Assembly: GCA_017621705.1 (NCBI GenBank)
Contig: JAGASR010000037.1
Location: 1 to 64,000 of the forward strand
Length of the DNA stretch: 64,000 bases
Source of the DNA: Clostridia bacterium
GTDB lineage: Bacteria; Bacillota; Clostridia; Oscillospirales; UBA644
Direction of reading: 5' to 3'
Shown: positions 19,956 to 27,959 of the stretch, piece by piece
Numbering within the stretch: the first letter of the stretch is position 1
How the letters are laid out: every line of letters starts with the position of its first letter
Notes under the pieces: generated by a model
The model's input: the letters and a program-made list of their open reading frames with translations, nothing else
Databases searched by the model: none
Told to the model about the DNA's origin: nothing
Translations under genes and position numbers: made by a program

Positions 19956-20939
19956 TTATCTTATTTTTCCGACTTCACGCAAAATATCAACAGCAGGCGC
20001 AGGAATTCTTCCAAGGTGATCGGGGCCGACATTAAGAAGAAGATTCGCCCCCTGGGAATTACATCTGTTAAGAATCTCAAGAACTGTTTCGGGACTCTTC
20101 CAATTATTATCAAAAGATTTGTATCCCCAGGTATTATTAAGAGTTATGGGAGATTCAACAAGTCCCTCGCTGTGTTGATCGGGAAGAGAGTTGTCATTAC
20201 CTGAGCTGTAGTCGCCGTAATAATTTCCGAGACGGGAACTGACAAGACAACCGGGCTGGCATTCTCTTACAAGCTCAAATAGCTCTTTTGAGGATTCCGC
20301 GCTCTGCTCGTCCATCGGAGTATCAAACCAAATAAGACAAATATCGCCGTACTTGGTAAGAATTTCTCTAACCTGAGGTTTGATCTTCTTTTCAAGACAG
20401 ATTCTGTAGTCTTTTTTATCATTGTTAGGAAAATCCCATGAATTGCCCCAATAACAAGAAACATCTCGGTCTTCATGATGATGCATTTTCAAATATCCGC
20501 CACCATGCTCCTCATGCCAGTCAAGACACTGTGAATAATACAATCCGAGTTTAATACCGTGTTTATAACATGCTTCCGCAAGTTCTCCGATTATATCTCT
20601 TTTAAACGGAGTGGCATCAACACAGTTATAATTATCAACATCAGATTTAAACAAACAAAAGCCATCATGATGCTTACTTGTTACAACTATATATTCCATA
20701 CCCGCACTTTTGGCGATTCTGACCCATTCTTCAGCATTAAAATAAATGGGGTTGAAAATATCTGCAAGCTTCGAATATTCTGCTATGGGTATTTCATATT
20801 GATGCATTACCCATTCACCTATATAATTCATTCTTTGAGAACGCCACTCGCCTCCGAGCACACTGTAAAGACCCCAGTGAACCATCATGCCGAATTTAGC
20901 ATTCTTAAACCATTTTTTATTTTCTTCTAATGTTACCAT
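19956..20939 (-). CDS. Alpha-L-fucosidase, GH29, catalytic domain only
   Basis: A 327-residue GH29 protein: FGMMVHWGLYSVLGGEW (residues 17-32), YIVVTSKHHDGFCLF (HH at 90-91) and the nucleophile strand ICLIWFDTPMD with Asp206. It stops after the barrel (LLLNVGPDHLGRIP), lacking the C-terminal beta domain of the other GH29, which is common for the shorter subgroup. It has its own promoter and no signal peptide, so it is probably cytoplasmic. Base composition is slightly more AT-rich than the other fucosidase, so the two look like independent acquisitions rather than a recent duplication. Confidence 0.9.
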   Translation of the reverse strand: MVTLEENKKWFKNAKFGMMVHWGLYSVLGGEWRSQRMNYIGEWVMHQYEIPIAEYSKLADIFNPIYFNAEEWVRIAKSAGMEYIVVTSKHHDGFCLFKSDVDNYNCVDATPFKRDIIGELAEACYKHGIKLGLYYSQCLDWHEEHGGGYLKMHHHEDRDVSCYWGNSWDFPNNDKKDYRICLEKKIKPQVREILTKYGDICLIWFDTPMDEQSAESSKELFELVRECQPGCLVSSRLGNYYGDYSSGNDNSLPDQHSEGLVESPITLNNTWGYKSFDNNWKSPETVLEILNRCNSQGANLLLNVGPDHLGRIPAPAVDILREVGKIR

Positions 20940-20967
20940 AAAAACACCCCTACCTTCATGTGGCCCA

Positions 20968-20996
20968 ATTATATCATATCATTGTCAAAAAGTCAA
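20968..20996 (-). promoter_or_regulatory. Promoter of the second fucosidase gene
   Basis: Leftward TTGACT (20991-20996), 17-bp spacer, TATAAT (20968-20973). Confidence 0.7.
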
Positions 20997-21062
20997 CACA
21001 CGTAATATGAAACGATTGCTTTGATTTTATCTGAAAGTTCACGCATTTACTACATTAAAGCA

Positions 21063-21091
21063 TTGACAAAGAAATAATTATATGATATAAT
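21063..21091 (+). promoter_or_regulatory. Promoter of the DUF1538/PII operon
   Basis: TTGACA (21063-21068), 17-bp spacer, TATAAT (21086-21091); both boxes are consensus. Confidence 0.8.
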
Positions 21092-21152
21092 TATAATAGG
21101 TAGATTTATGCAACATTAAGCTTTACATAAAATAATAAAGAAAGAAGGTGCT

Positions 21153-22679
21153 GTGTTGAACCAGAAATTAAAAGAAAAAATTTATGAATCACTCGCGGCG
21201 GTCTTGCCTATAACGGCTATCGTTTTTCTTATAAGCTTGTTTTTTGTTCCGATGGATCTCGGAAAAATCGCAATGTTTTTATCGGGTTCGGTAATGCTTA
21301 TAATAGGTATGGGGCTGTTCCAACTCGGCGCGGAGATGTCAATGACACCTATCGGTGAAGGTATCGGTGTTCAGATATCAAAAACGCGTAAAATGATTAT
21401 CGTTCTGCTTATCGGCTTTCTGATGGGCGTTATAATAACGATATCCGAACCTGACTTGCAGGTTCTTGCAGAACAGGTGCCTGCCGTTCCGAATCTGACA
21501 CTTATTCTTACGGTTGCAATCGGTGTCGGCATATTCCTTGCGCTTGCGATAATGAGAATTCTTCTTCGAATCAGTCTTTCAAAGATGCTTATAATTCTTT
21601 ATATTGCATTGATGATCGGCTCGTTCTTTATTCCGAAAGAGTTTATTGCTGTGGCGTTTGACTCCGGCGGTGTTACGACAGGTCCGATGACAGTACCTTT
21701 TATCATGGCGCTGGGTGTCGGTCTTGCATCCGTCCGAAGCGACAAAAACGCGACGAGCGACAGTTTCGGTCTCGTTGCGCTTTCAAGTATCGGCCCTATT
21801 ATCGCAGTTCTTATTCTCGGTCTTTTCTTTAAACCGACGGAAGCTGAATATTCGCTTTCTCATATTGCGGATGTTTACACAACGCAGGACGTCGTTATGG
21901 TATTCATCAAGGGTTTACCGAAATATATTGAAGAAGTTGCGATATCAATTCTTCCGATAGTACTTGTTTTTGCGATATTCCAGCTTGCCTGCAAAAGATA
22001 TCAGAAGGCGCAGGTCAAGAGAGTTATAATCGGTTTACTTTATACATATCTCGGTCTTGTAATGTTCCTTTGCGGTGTTAACATAGGTTTTGCGCCCGTA
22101 GGTTCGTTCCTCGGAGAGGAACTTGCATCGTTATCCTATAATTGGATACTTATCCCGATCGGCGCGCTCATCGGTTACTTTATTGTCAAAGCAGAACCTG
22201 CTATTCAAGTTCTTAACCATCAGGTAGAGGGTGTTACGAATGGCGCTATATCCGTAAGGGCGATGAACAGAAGTATGTCGATTGGTGTTGCGGTGAGTGT
22301 GGCACTTGCAATGCTCAAAGTTCTTCTCAGTATTCCCATCCAGTGGATAATCATTCCGGGGTATGCTGTTGCATTGATCCTTTCATGCTTTGTACCTAAG
22401 ATATTCGTCGGTATCGCGTTCGACTCAGGCGGAGTTGCCAGCGGACCTATGACTACGACTTTCCTTCTGCCGCTCAGTATCGGCGTTTGCGAAGCGACCG
22501 GCGGTAATATAATGACAGACGCATTCGGCGTTATTTCTCTTGTTGCGCTCACCCCCCTTATCGCTATTCAGATAATGGGTCTCGTATTTAAGTTCAAGAC
22601 TATGAACGAAGAGCAGAAAGTTACGCCTATCATCTCGCAGGCAGATGCAGATGAAATCTTTGATTTTGAGGAGGATTAA
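21153..22679 (+). CDS. DUF1538 membrane protein, likely transporter
   Basis: A 508-residue protein with about 12 membrane segments and a clear internal duplication. Residues about 168-230 (FDSGGVTTGPMTVPF ... SDSFGLVALSSIGPI) are repeated at about 425-490 (FDSGGVASGPMTTTF ... TDAFGVISLVALTPL). This is the DUF1538 family, and the two-repeat build with a conserved FDSGG-TGPM loop in each half looks like an inverted-repeat transporter or channel. Its substrate is unknown. The start is GTG at 21153 or TTG at 21156; AGAAGG fits the TTG slightly better. The PII-like gene follows after 3 bp, so the transporter is probably gated by it. Confidence 0.85.
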   Translation: MLNQKLKEKIYESLAAVLPITAIVFLISLFFVPMDLGKIAMFLSGSVMLIIGMGLFQLGAEMSMTPIGEGIGVQISKTRKMIIVLLIGFLMGVIITISEPDLQVLAEQVPAVPNLTLILTVAIGVGIFLALAIMRILLRISLSKMLIILYIALMIGSFFIPKEFIAVAFDSGGVTTGPMTVPFIMALGVGLASVRSDKNATSDSFGLVALSSIGPIIAVLILGLFFKPTEAEYSLSHIADVYTTQDVVMVFIKGLPKYIEEVAISILPIVLVFAIFQLACKRYQKAQVKRVIIGLLYTYLGLVMFLCGVNIGFAPVGSFLGEELASLSYNWILIPIGALIGYFIVKAEPAIQVLNHQVEGVTNGAISVRAMNRSMSIGVAVSVALAMLKVLLSIPIQWIIIPGYAVALILSCFVPKIFVGIAFDSGGVASGPMTTTFLLPLSIGVCEATGGNIMTDAFGVISLVALTPLIAIQIMGLVFKFKTMNEEQKVTPIISQADADEIFDFEED

Positions 22680-22682
22680 ACG

Positions 22683-23390
22683 GTGGCAACTGAAGGTAAA
22701 AAAACTGAATTCAGAGTACTGTTTCTAATAGCATCTCAAAAACTAGGTCTCAAAGCTCAAGATCTATTTTTGGCAAATCATCTCCCGATGCAATATCATG
22801 TTTTAGGCAAAGGTACAGCATCCGGTGAAATAATAGATATACTTGGTCTCGGCGAGATTGAAAAGACGATAATCGTTTCAATGATGCAAAGAGAAAAAGC
22901 ATCGGAAATGCTCGCTCAATTAAAAAACAGACTTTATCTCGGAACTCCGAACACGGGTATAGCGTTTACCTTGCCCATTTCGGGAGGAAGCGGAGCGGCG
23001 GTAAGGCTGATGAAAAATGCCGAATCAGAGAATTATCCTGAAAGGACTGAAGAAAAGAGAATGAATAACAAGCACGTAATGATAATGGCATTCGTAAACC
23101 AAGGTTTCAGCGAAGAGGTCATGGCGGCGGCAAAACCCGCAGGCGCAGGCGGCGGAACTGTTTTCCACAGCAGACGTGTTTCCAGCGAAGAATCAAGACA
23201 GATCTGGGGCATTACGATCCAGCAGGAAAGAGAAGTCGTTCTCATTCTTGCAGACGATGATAAGAAAGTCCCCATAATGCAGGCTATCACCGAAAAATGC
23301 GGTGTACAGAGCGATGCACACGGCATAGTCGTCTCCCTTCCCGTTGACGAAGTTGCAGGCCTCAATACATACGCATCACTTTCACTGTAA
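22683..23390 (+). CDS. Tandem PII-like signalling protein
   Basis: The 235-residue protein contains two PII/CutA-like ferredoxin-fold segments in one chain: residues about 8-110 (start FRVLFLIAS; GTPNTGIAFTLPI) and about 128-235 (start KHVMIMAFVNQGFSEEVM; HGIVVSLPVDEVAGL). PII proteins sense nucleotides and 2-oxoglutarate and bind membrane transporters; the immediate linkage to the DUF1538 gene suggests it regulates that transporter. GTG start, with GAGGAGG inside the end of the upstream gene. The uridylylated Tyr of classical GlnB is not evident, so it is PII-like rather than GlnB/GlnK. Confidence 0.8.
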   Translation: MATEGKKTEFRVLFLIASQKLGLKAQDLFLANHLPMQYHVLGKGTASGEIIDILGLGEIEKTIIVSMMQREKASEMLAQLKNRLYLGTPNTGIAFTLPISGGSGAAVRLMKNAESENYPERTEEKRMNNKHVMIMAFVNQGFSEEVMAAAKPAGAGGGTVFHSRRVSSEESRQIWGITIQQEREVVLILADDDKKVPIMQAITEKCGVQSDAHGIVVSLPVDEVAGLNTYASLSL

Positions 23391-23527
23391 AACAACTTAA
23401 AACAGATAAACGGCATGACTGATTTGATCGGTCGTGCCGTTTTTGTTAAATCAAATCCTGCTGCTTCAAATTATCAACTGTCGGTTAAACTATGTTGCGT
23501 GTCTGTGCCTTGCAAGATTCTTATTTA
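23390..23527 (+). repeat. 138-bp direct repeat, left copy
   Basis: About 95% identical, without gaps, to 24769-24906. It contains the PII-gene terminator and, near its end, the TTGCAA -35 box of the next gene. The pair brackets the XRE regulator gene. Confidence 0.9.
23408..23444 (+). terminator. Terminator in the left repeat
   Basis: AAACGGCATGAC / GTCGTGCCGTTT stem with an 11-base loop and trailing T run, 18 bp after the PII-like stop codon. Confidence 0.8.
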
Positions 23528-23538
23528 TAGTGTATAAT
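23510..23538 (+). promoter_or_regulatory. Promoter of the XRE gene
   Basis: TTGCAA (23510-23515), 17-bp spacer, TATAAT (23533-23538). The -35 box is inside the direct repeat and the -10 is just outside it. Confidence 0.65.
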
Positions 23539-23585
23539 ATATTCAGAAACACCGGTGATTCAAATTTCAGAAACGAGGTAAAAGT

Positions 23586-24719
23586 ATGCAATTATACATT
23601 GGAGAAAATATAAAGCGTCTGCGCAAGCAAAAGGGAATCACGCAAGACACCCTCGCGGAGCATATGCACGTTTCGACGGCGGCTGTTTCAAAATGGGAGA
23701 GAAACGAGTCACTTCCCGATATTAGCCTTGTTATACCGCTCGCATCATACTTTAATGTATCAACCGATGAAATATTAGGTCTCGACACCGCAAAAAACGA
23801 AGAAAAAATCAATCAGTATTTAGAAAAGTCCCAGAATCTTGCTGCGACAGGAAAAGCATGTGAACGTTTTGAATTAATCACGAAAGCATACGATGAATTT
23901 CCAAACGATTGGAGAATCATTGAAGAGTATATGTGGCAACTCAACTATGATCCTAATTGCACAGAGCCACATGGTAACGAAGTTCATAAAGAAGAGTTAT
24001 ATCGTTTGTGCGAACGTGTCCTTGATGAATGTACTATGGATAAAACAAGATATGCAGCACTCTCAATTATAGGTGGACTGTACATTCTTGATGGCGAAAA
24101 GGAAAAAGCTATAGAGACAGCAAAACGTTTTCCGCCCTATTGGATGACAGTAGGAGAAGAACTTGAAGGCTGTTTTGACCGTGACAATGGTAAGATTGAT
24201 GGTTGGTTTATACAGTTGCGAGAAAATATCTGGGATATCACAGATATTCTTCAGGTAAAAATCAGAAATGCAGCATTGAACGCAAAAGATACGAATCATC
24301 ATGAACAGATCAAACATATCCAAAAAGCAATATCACTCATAAACCTGATTTTTGACGATGGGGATTATGGTTTCTACAATTATGATCTGAGCAATCTCTA
24401 TATTTGGATTGCAAATCGATATTTTTGGATGAACGATTTCGACAAAGCATTTGAAAATTACGAACTCGGATTCAAGTATGCCAAGGCTTATGACGATTTG
24501 CCGAAAATCATAACGCATACATCATTCTTAGTAAAAGGAAAAATCTTTGATATGTCGAAAACCAATTCGGATAACGAAGAAAATATGGTTGCGTACACTA
24601 TAAACAGACTGCGGTCATGGGGAATATACGAAAAGATGAAAGACATTCCTAAAATGAAAGCACTGATTGCTAAATACGAGCCATTAGTGGGAAATAAAAA
24701 AGATTATTCTCAAACATAA
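23586..24719 (+). CDS. XRE-family regulator with TPR-like C-terminal region
   Basis: A 377-residue protein: an N-terminal Cro/C1 helix-turn-helix at residues 6-60 (GITQDTLAEHMHVSTAAVSKWERN), then an all-helical region with repeats resembling tetratricopeptides (for example ANRYFWMNDFDKAFENYELGFKYA). This layout is shared with Gram-positive regulators in which the TPR part binds peptides or partner proteins. Its 1.2-kb unit is more AT-rich than the flanks and lies between two 138-bp direct repeats, so it looks like an inserted module. RBS GAGGTAAAA. No obvious peptide gene follows it. Confidence 0.85.
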   Translation: MQLYIGENIKRLRKQKGITQDTLAEHMHVSTAAVSKWERNESLPDISLVIPLASYFNVSTDEILGLDTAKNEEKINQYLEKSQNLAATGKACERFELITKAYDEFPNDWRIIEEYMWQLNYDPNCTEPHGNEVHKEELYRLCERVLDECTMDKTRYAALSIIGGLYILDGEKEKAIETAKRFPPYWMTVGEELEGCFDRDNGKIDGWFIQLRENIWDITDILQVKIRNAALNAKDTNHHEQIKHIQKAISLINLIFDDGDYGFYNYDLSNLYIWIANRYFWMNDFDKAFENYELGFKYAKAYDDLPKIITHTSFLVKGKIFDMSKTNSDNEENMVAYTINRLRSWGIYEKMKDIPKMKALIAKYEPLVGNKKDYSQT

Positions 24720-24768
24720 AAATAATTTTGTTAATTGGTACGAATTACTGTCTTTGTAAAACCATTAT

Positions 24769-24906
24769 AAACAACTTAAAACAGATAAACGGCATGACTG
24801 ATTTGATCGGTCGTGCCGTTTTTATTAAAACAAATCCTGCTTCTTCAAATTTTCAACTGTCGGTTAAACCGTATTGCGTGTCTGTGCCTTGCAAGATTCT
24901 TATTTT
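24769..24906 (+). repeat. 138-bp direct repeat, right copy
   Basis: Matches 23390-23527 at an offset of 1379 bp with about seven substitutions. In this copy the TTGCAA box has no good -10 at the right distance, so the promoter part looks inactive. Confidence 0.9.
24787..24823 (+). terminator. Terminator in the right repeat
   Basis: The same 12-bp stem and T run as in the left repeat; here it would end the XRE transcript. Confidence 0.75.
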
Positions 24907-24923
24907 TGATTTGATATTAATTA

Positions 24924-24952
24924 TAGACAACCTCAAATTTTTGTGATATAAT
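24924..24952 (+). promoter_or_regulatory. Promoter of the sigma-factor gene
   Basis: TAGACA (24924-24929), 17-bp spacer, TATAAT (24947-24952). Confidence 0.6.
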
Positions 24953-25035
24953 TTTATTAAAACAGCGAATCAACCATATTTTTCTGCAACTAATATGCTG
25001 AAAACAGCCAAAGACGGCAGAAAGGAGAAACCTCT

Positions 25036-26697
25036 ATGATCGAATTTGAAAAAGATTTTGAGAAGCAGAGTGAGGTATATTTGGAGTATCTCTATCGCCT
25101 TGCTCAAAAACTGTATAACGATTGTCCGAATATTGATGCCTTGATACAGGACACGCTTACGGTCTTGATTATAAAAGTCCGCAATGGAGAAAAGGTTGAA
25201 CACACCAAGGGATTTTTATCTGCAGTTCTCAAAAATAAATACAATGCATGGCTTCGTGAAAAGTACAAAGCAGAATACGTAGAATACTCTGACGGTACTA
25301 TCAGCGAAACACACAACGATTTAACAGAATGGGAAGAAGCCCAAAGCAAAAAAGAAGAATACGAATCGGTACGCCGTGAGATCGGACGTCTGATCCGCAT
25401 TTATCGTGATGTCACAGTACGCCACTACGTTCACGGCCAAACTGTAGATCAGATTTGCAAAGAGTTGGGTCTACCCCGAGGAACGGTATTATCCCGTCTG
25501 TCAACGGCAAGAGATCAGATCAAAGAGGGACTTGAAAATATGGAAAAATATTCGCAAATCAGTTATGAACCTAAATCCGCATCCATTGGTATATGGGGCA
25601 ACTGCGGACTAAACAGCGAACCGTTCTCTCTTATGCGATCGGATATTGAAGCTAATATATTGAATTTGGCATATGAAAATCCCGTATCGGTGCGTGGCAT
25701 CGCTGATACAATGGGAATGCCATGCGCATATCTTGAACCTATAATTGATATTTTAATTCATGGTGAACTGATGGGAAGGACATCGGGGGGACTTGTTTAT
25801 ACCCGATGCTTCGTGCAGAAATACGAAGAGGCTTTTGGAGATATTCCTGCGCAAGAAAAGCTTGCCGATAAATATGCCTCCCGTGTATGGGAGATCGTTT
25901 GGAAACATCTTGAACCGCTGACCGAGCATGATGACTTCGCGGAAATGTCCGACAAGCAAAAAGCAACAATGCTTTTGTTTATTATGAATCAGATGCTAAG
26001 TGAAGTTTTACGTAATAGCCGTCCTGATTCGGAAAATACTCCTAAATATCCACCTGAACGTCCCGATGCAGGCAGATGGCTTGCAACAGTGACCGTATAT
26101 GGGCATAATCAAAAAAATATTAACCAGTATGAAGGCTCCGGTCCCGTACGTGTTTCATACAGTTCAAATAATGATGGCAAGGTTGATTGTCAGATGTTCG
26201 ATTGTCAATCGCTTTTCGGTGATGCACATTGGGCATATAATAAGTTCAAATACAGATGTTCTCTGCAGAGTATTCTGAGGTTCTACGCATCATTGTTGCC
26301 TTGTGATGTTAAAATAGACACCGAGCTTATTTATGAGTTGATTCCCGAATTTGAAAAACTGTGTATAATAAAGCGTGACACTGACGGCGAGATCAAGCTG
26401 GATATTCCCGCATTGCCATTTACCGAAGTGACAGAGCATTGGAATCCTGTTTGCGAAACAATAAAGAAGGAACTATATGATCTGTTGTCGGATGATCTGC
26501 GTATGCTTTGGTCCAAGACAAGGAACCGTGTGCCCAAGAATGTTGATGAAGCGGAATATTTCACTTATGCCGGAATGATGGGCGCGTATGTAAAAGCTCA
26601 GCTTCTCGCGATCGTGAACAAGAATCTGTTGCCTTATCCTGTGGTTATCGGCAAAACACCGCTGATTTACATTGCCTACCGAAAAAAGGATGCGTAA
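25036..26697 (+). CDS. ECF-like sigma factor with long C-terminal extension
   Basis: Residues 1-170 are a sigma-70/ECF unit. A region-2-like helical bundle (LIQDTLTVLIIKVRNGE, TKGFLSAVLKNKYNAWLREKY) is followed by a clear region-4 helix-turn-helix (GQTVDQICKELGLPRGTVLSRLSTARDQIKEGL, about 132-165). Residues 171-553 are extra: a winged-helix-like part (SVRGIADTMGMPCAYLEPIIDILIHGELMG) and then about 300 residues of unknown fold. ECF factors are usually near 180 residues, so the extension is probably sensory or autoregulatory. No anti-sigma gene is adjacent. RBS AAAGGAG. Confidence 0.8.
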   Translation: MIEFEKDFEKQSEVYLEYLYRLAQKLYNDCPNIDALIQDTLTVLIIKVRNGEKVEHTKGFLSAVLKNKYNAWLREKYKAEYVEYSDGTISETHNDLTEWEEAQSKKEEYESVRREIGRLIRIYRDVTVRHYVHGQTVDQICKELGLPRGTVLSRLSTARDQIKEGLENMEKYSQISYEPKSASIGIWGNCGLNSEPFSLMRSDIEANILNLAYENPVSVRGIADTMGMPCAYLEPIIDILIHGELMGRTSGGLVYTRCFVQKYEEAFGDIPAQEKLADKYASRVWEIVWKHLEPLTEHDDFAEMSDKQKATMLLFIMNQMLSEVLRNSRPDSENTPKYPPERPDAGRWLATVTVYGHNQKNINQYEGSGPVRVSYSSNNDGKVDCQMFDCQSLFGDAHWAYNKFKYRCSLQSILRFYASLLPCDVKIDTELIYELIPEFEKLCIIKRDTDGEIKLDIPALPFTEVTEHWNPVCETIKKELYDLLSDDLRMLWSKTRNRVPKNVDEAEYFTYAGMMGAYVKAQLLAIVNKNLLPYPVVIGKTPLIYIAYRKKDA

Positions 26698-26732
26698 CCT
26701 GAAAATTATTAAAAACCCATCTGTTTTTCGGC

Positions 26733-26761
26733 TTGACTTTTCTTTGTTAATATGATAAGAT
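26733..26761 (+). promoter_or_regulatory. Promoter of the esterase gene
   Basis: TTGACT (26733-26738), 17-bp spacer, TAAGAT (26756-26761). Confidence 0.6.
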
Positions 26762-26800
26762 TAATACATAGAATCATATTTCAGACAAGGAGATGTTAAC

Positions 26801-27580
26801 ATGATTGAAATACAGATGTGGGACAACGTTCCGGCAGTTGACGGTTTTTCACCCGTACTTGAATATTATCCCGCTGAAAAGAAAAAAACAGATGCGACAG
26901 TCGTTATCTTCCCCGGTGGCGGATATGCAGGCAGAGCAGGTCACGAGGGCGAAGGATATGCGCTTTTCCTTAATTCGATCGGAATGGATGCGTTCGTTTG
27001 CGAATACAGAGTATCCCCCTATCGCTTTCCGATTCCCCTGCTCGATGCGAGACGCGCTGTAAGATACGTAAGAGCGAATGCCGAAAAATACGGTATAGAT
27101 CCGAATAAGGTTGCGGTCATGGGTTCTTCAGCAGGCGGACATCTTGCGGCGTTTGTTTCGACGTACAGAGATCCTATCGAATATGAAGGAGCAGACGAGA
27201 TCGATGCTATCTGTCCGATCCCGAATGCGACGATCCTCTGCTACCCCGTTATTCATCATCCCGATGAAACAAACGTTGCGCATGTCGGAAGCTACGAAAA
27301 CCTTATGGGAGAAAATAAAGATTACGAAAAAGTTTCTCCCGATCTGCTTGTAACAGACACGACTCCTACTGCGTTTATCTGGCACACTTCTGATGACGGC
27401 GGCGTTAACGTTATAAACAGCTACCTTTACGCTACGGCGCTCAGAAACCACAATATAGAGCATGAAATGCATGTATTCCCCAACGGTCCTCACGGCCTCG
27501 GCCTTGCGAAAAACGACCATCACGTTTCACAGTGGACTGTTTCTTTGACGAACTGGTTTGTGTATTTAGGTTGGCTGTAA
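26801..27580 (+). CDS. Alpha/beta-hydrolase, acetyl-esterase-like
   Basis: A compact 259-residue carboxylesterase: the oxyanion motif FPGGGYAGRAGHEGEG (residues 37-52), the nucleophile elbow GSSAGGHLA near residue 107, and a C-terminal HVFPNGPHGLG His motif with the acid in HTSDDGGV. It belongs with BD-FAE/acetylxylan-esterase-like enzymes that deacetylate sugars or hydrolyse small esters. No signal peptide is present, so it acts in the cytoplasm. It is monocistronic with a strong AAGGAG site. Confidence 0.85.
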   Translation: MIEIQMWDNVPAVDGFSPVLEYYPAEKKKTDATVVIFPGGGYAGRAGHEGEGYALFLNSIGMDAFVCEYRVSPYRFPIPLLDARRAVRYVRANAEKYGIDPNKVAVMGSSAGGHLAAFVSTYRDPIEYEGADEIDAICPIPNATILCYPVIHHPDETNVAHVGSYENLMGENKDYEKVSPDLLVTDTTPTAFIWHTSDDGGVNVINSYLYATALRNHNIEHEMHVFPNGPHGLGLAKNDHHVSQWTVSLTNWFVYLGWL

Positions 27581-27596
27581 AATTATATTAAGACAA

Positions 27597-27640
27597 AACC
27601 ACCCGAGGAAGAGCTGTAAAACTCTTTTTCGGGTGGTAAA
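27597..27640 (+). terminator. Probable terminator after the esterase gene
   Basis: ACCACCCGAG pairs with TTCGGGTGGT around an inner AGAG/CTCT stem; the T tail is weak. Confidence 0.5.
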
Positions 27641-27701
27641 TTTATATCAGAAATATATTTCGATTATCGAACATTTTCATGAAAGGCGAATTTATTTATA
27701 C

Positions 27702-27729
27702 TTGCATTTTTTAGAAAATATGATATAAT
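27702..27729 (+). promoter_or_regulatory. Promoter of the leader peptide/ABC exporter unit
   Basis: TTGCAT (27702-27707), 16-bp spacer, TATAAT (27724-27729). It is about 230 bp upstream of the ABC gene, leaving a long regulatory leader. Confidence 0.7.
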
Positions 27730-27757
27730 AAAGGAAATAGACATAAGGAGTTTTTAT

Positions 27758-27799
27758 ATGCGTTGTTACTGTTGCTATAAGCCCTATATCAATAACTGA
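27758..27799 (+). CDS. 13-residue leader peptide MRCYCCYKPYINN
   Basis: A short frame of 13 codons plus TGA has an ideal AAGGAG ribosome site 7 bp upstream and sits 29 bp after the -10 box. The peptide is rich in Cys (three) and Tyr (three). Its stop codon abuts the first arm of the attenuator hairpin, the position expected of a leader peptide whose translation state controls the RNA fold. Stalling by a ribosome-targeting drug, or scarcity of Cys- or Tyr-tRNA, are possible signals; sequence alone does not say which. Confidence 0.7.
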   Translation: MRCYCCYKPYINN

Positions 27800-27932
27800 T
27801 CCGTAAAGATAATTCACTAAAACATAGATTTTCAAGGTCAGCGATGCTGCCCTTTGTTTGGTGCTGTCTTTACGGATTTTTTAGACAGCACCTGAGACTG
27901 ACGCCGCAGGTGCTTTTCCTGTGGCGTTTTTA
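27800..27932 (+). promoter_or_regulatory. Transcription attenuator with overlapping hairpins upstream of the ABC exporter
   Basis: Four competing pairings are visible. (1) TCCGTAAAGA (27800-27809) with TCTTTACGGA (27867-27876), followed by six T: a terminator. (2) GGTGCTGTC (27860-27868) with GACAGCACC (27884-27892), excluding pairing 1. (3) AGCACCTG (27887-27894) with CAGGTGCT (27907-27914), excluding pairings 2 and 4. (4) ACGCCGCAGG (27901-27910) with CCTGTGGCGT (27918-27927) plus a T run: a second terminator just before the ABC ribosome site. This interlocking set is a classic attenuation layout. Confidence 0.75.
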
Positions 27933-27959
27933 TTATTGGTATTTATTAGGAGGAAATCT

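Noticed and set aside
27921-27959. GTG start for the ABC exporter upstream of 27960
   Set aside because: It lies in the terminator stem and has no ribosome site, whereas 27960 has AGGAGG at ideal spacing.
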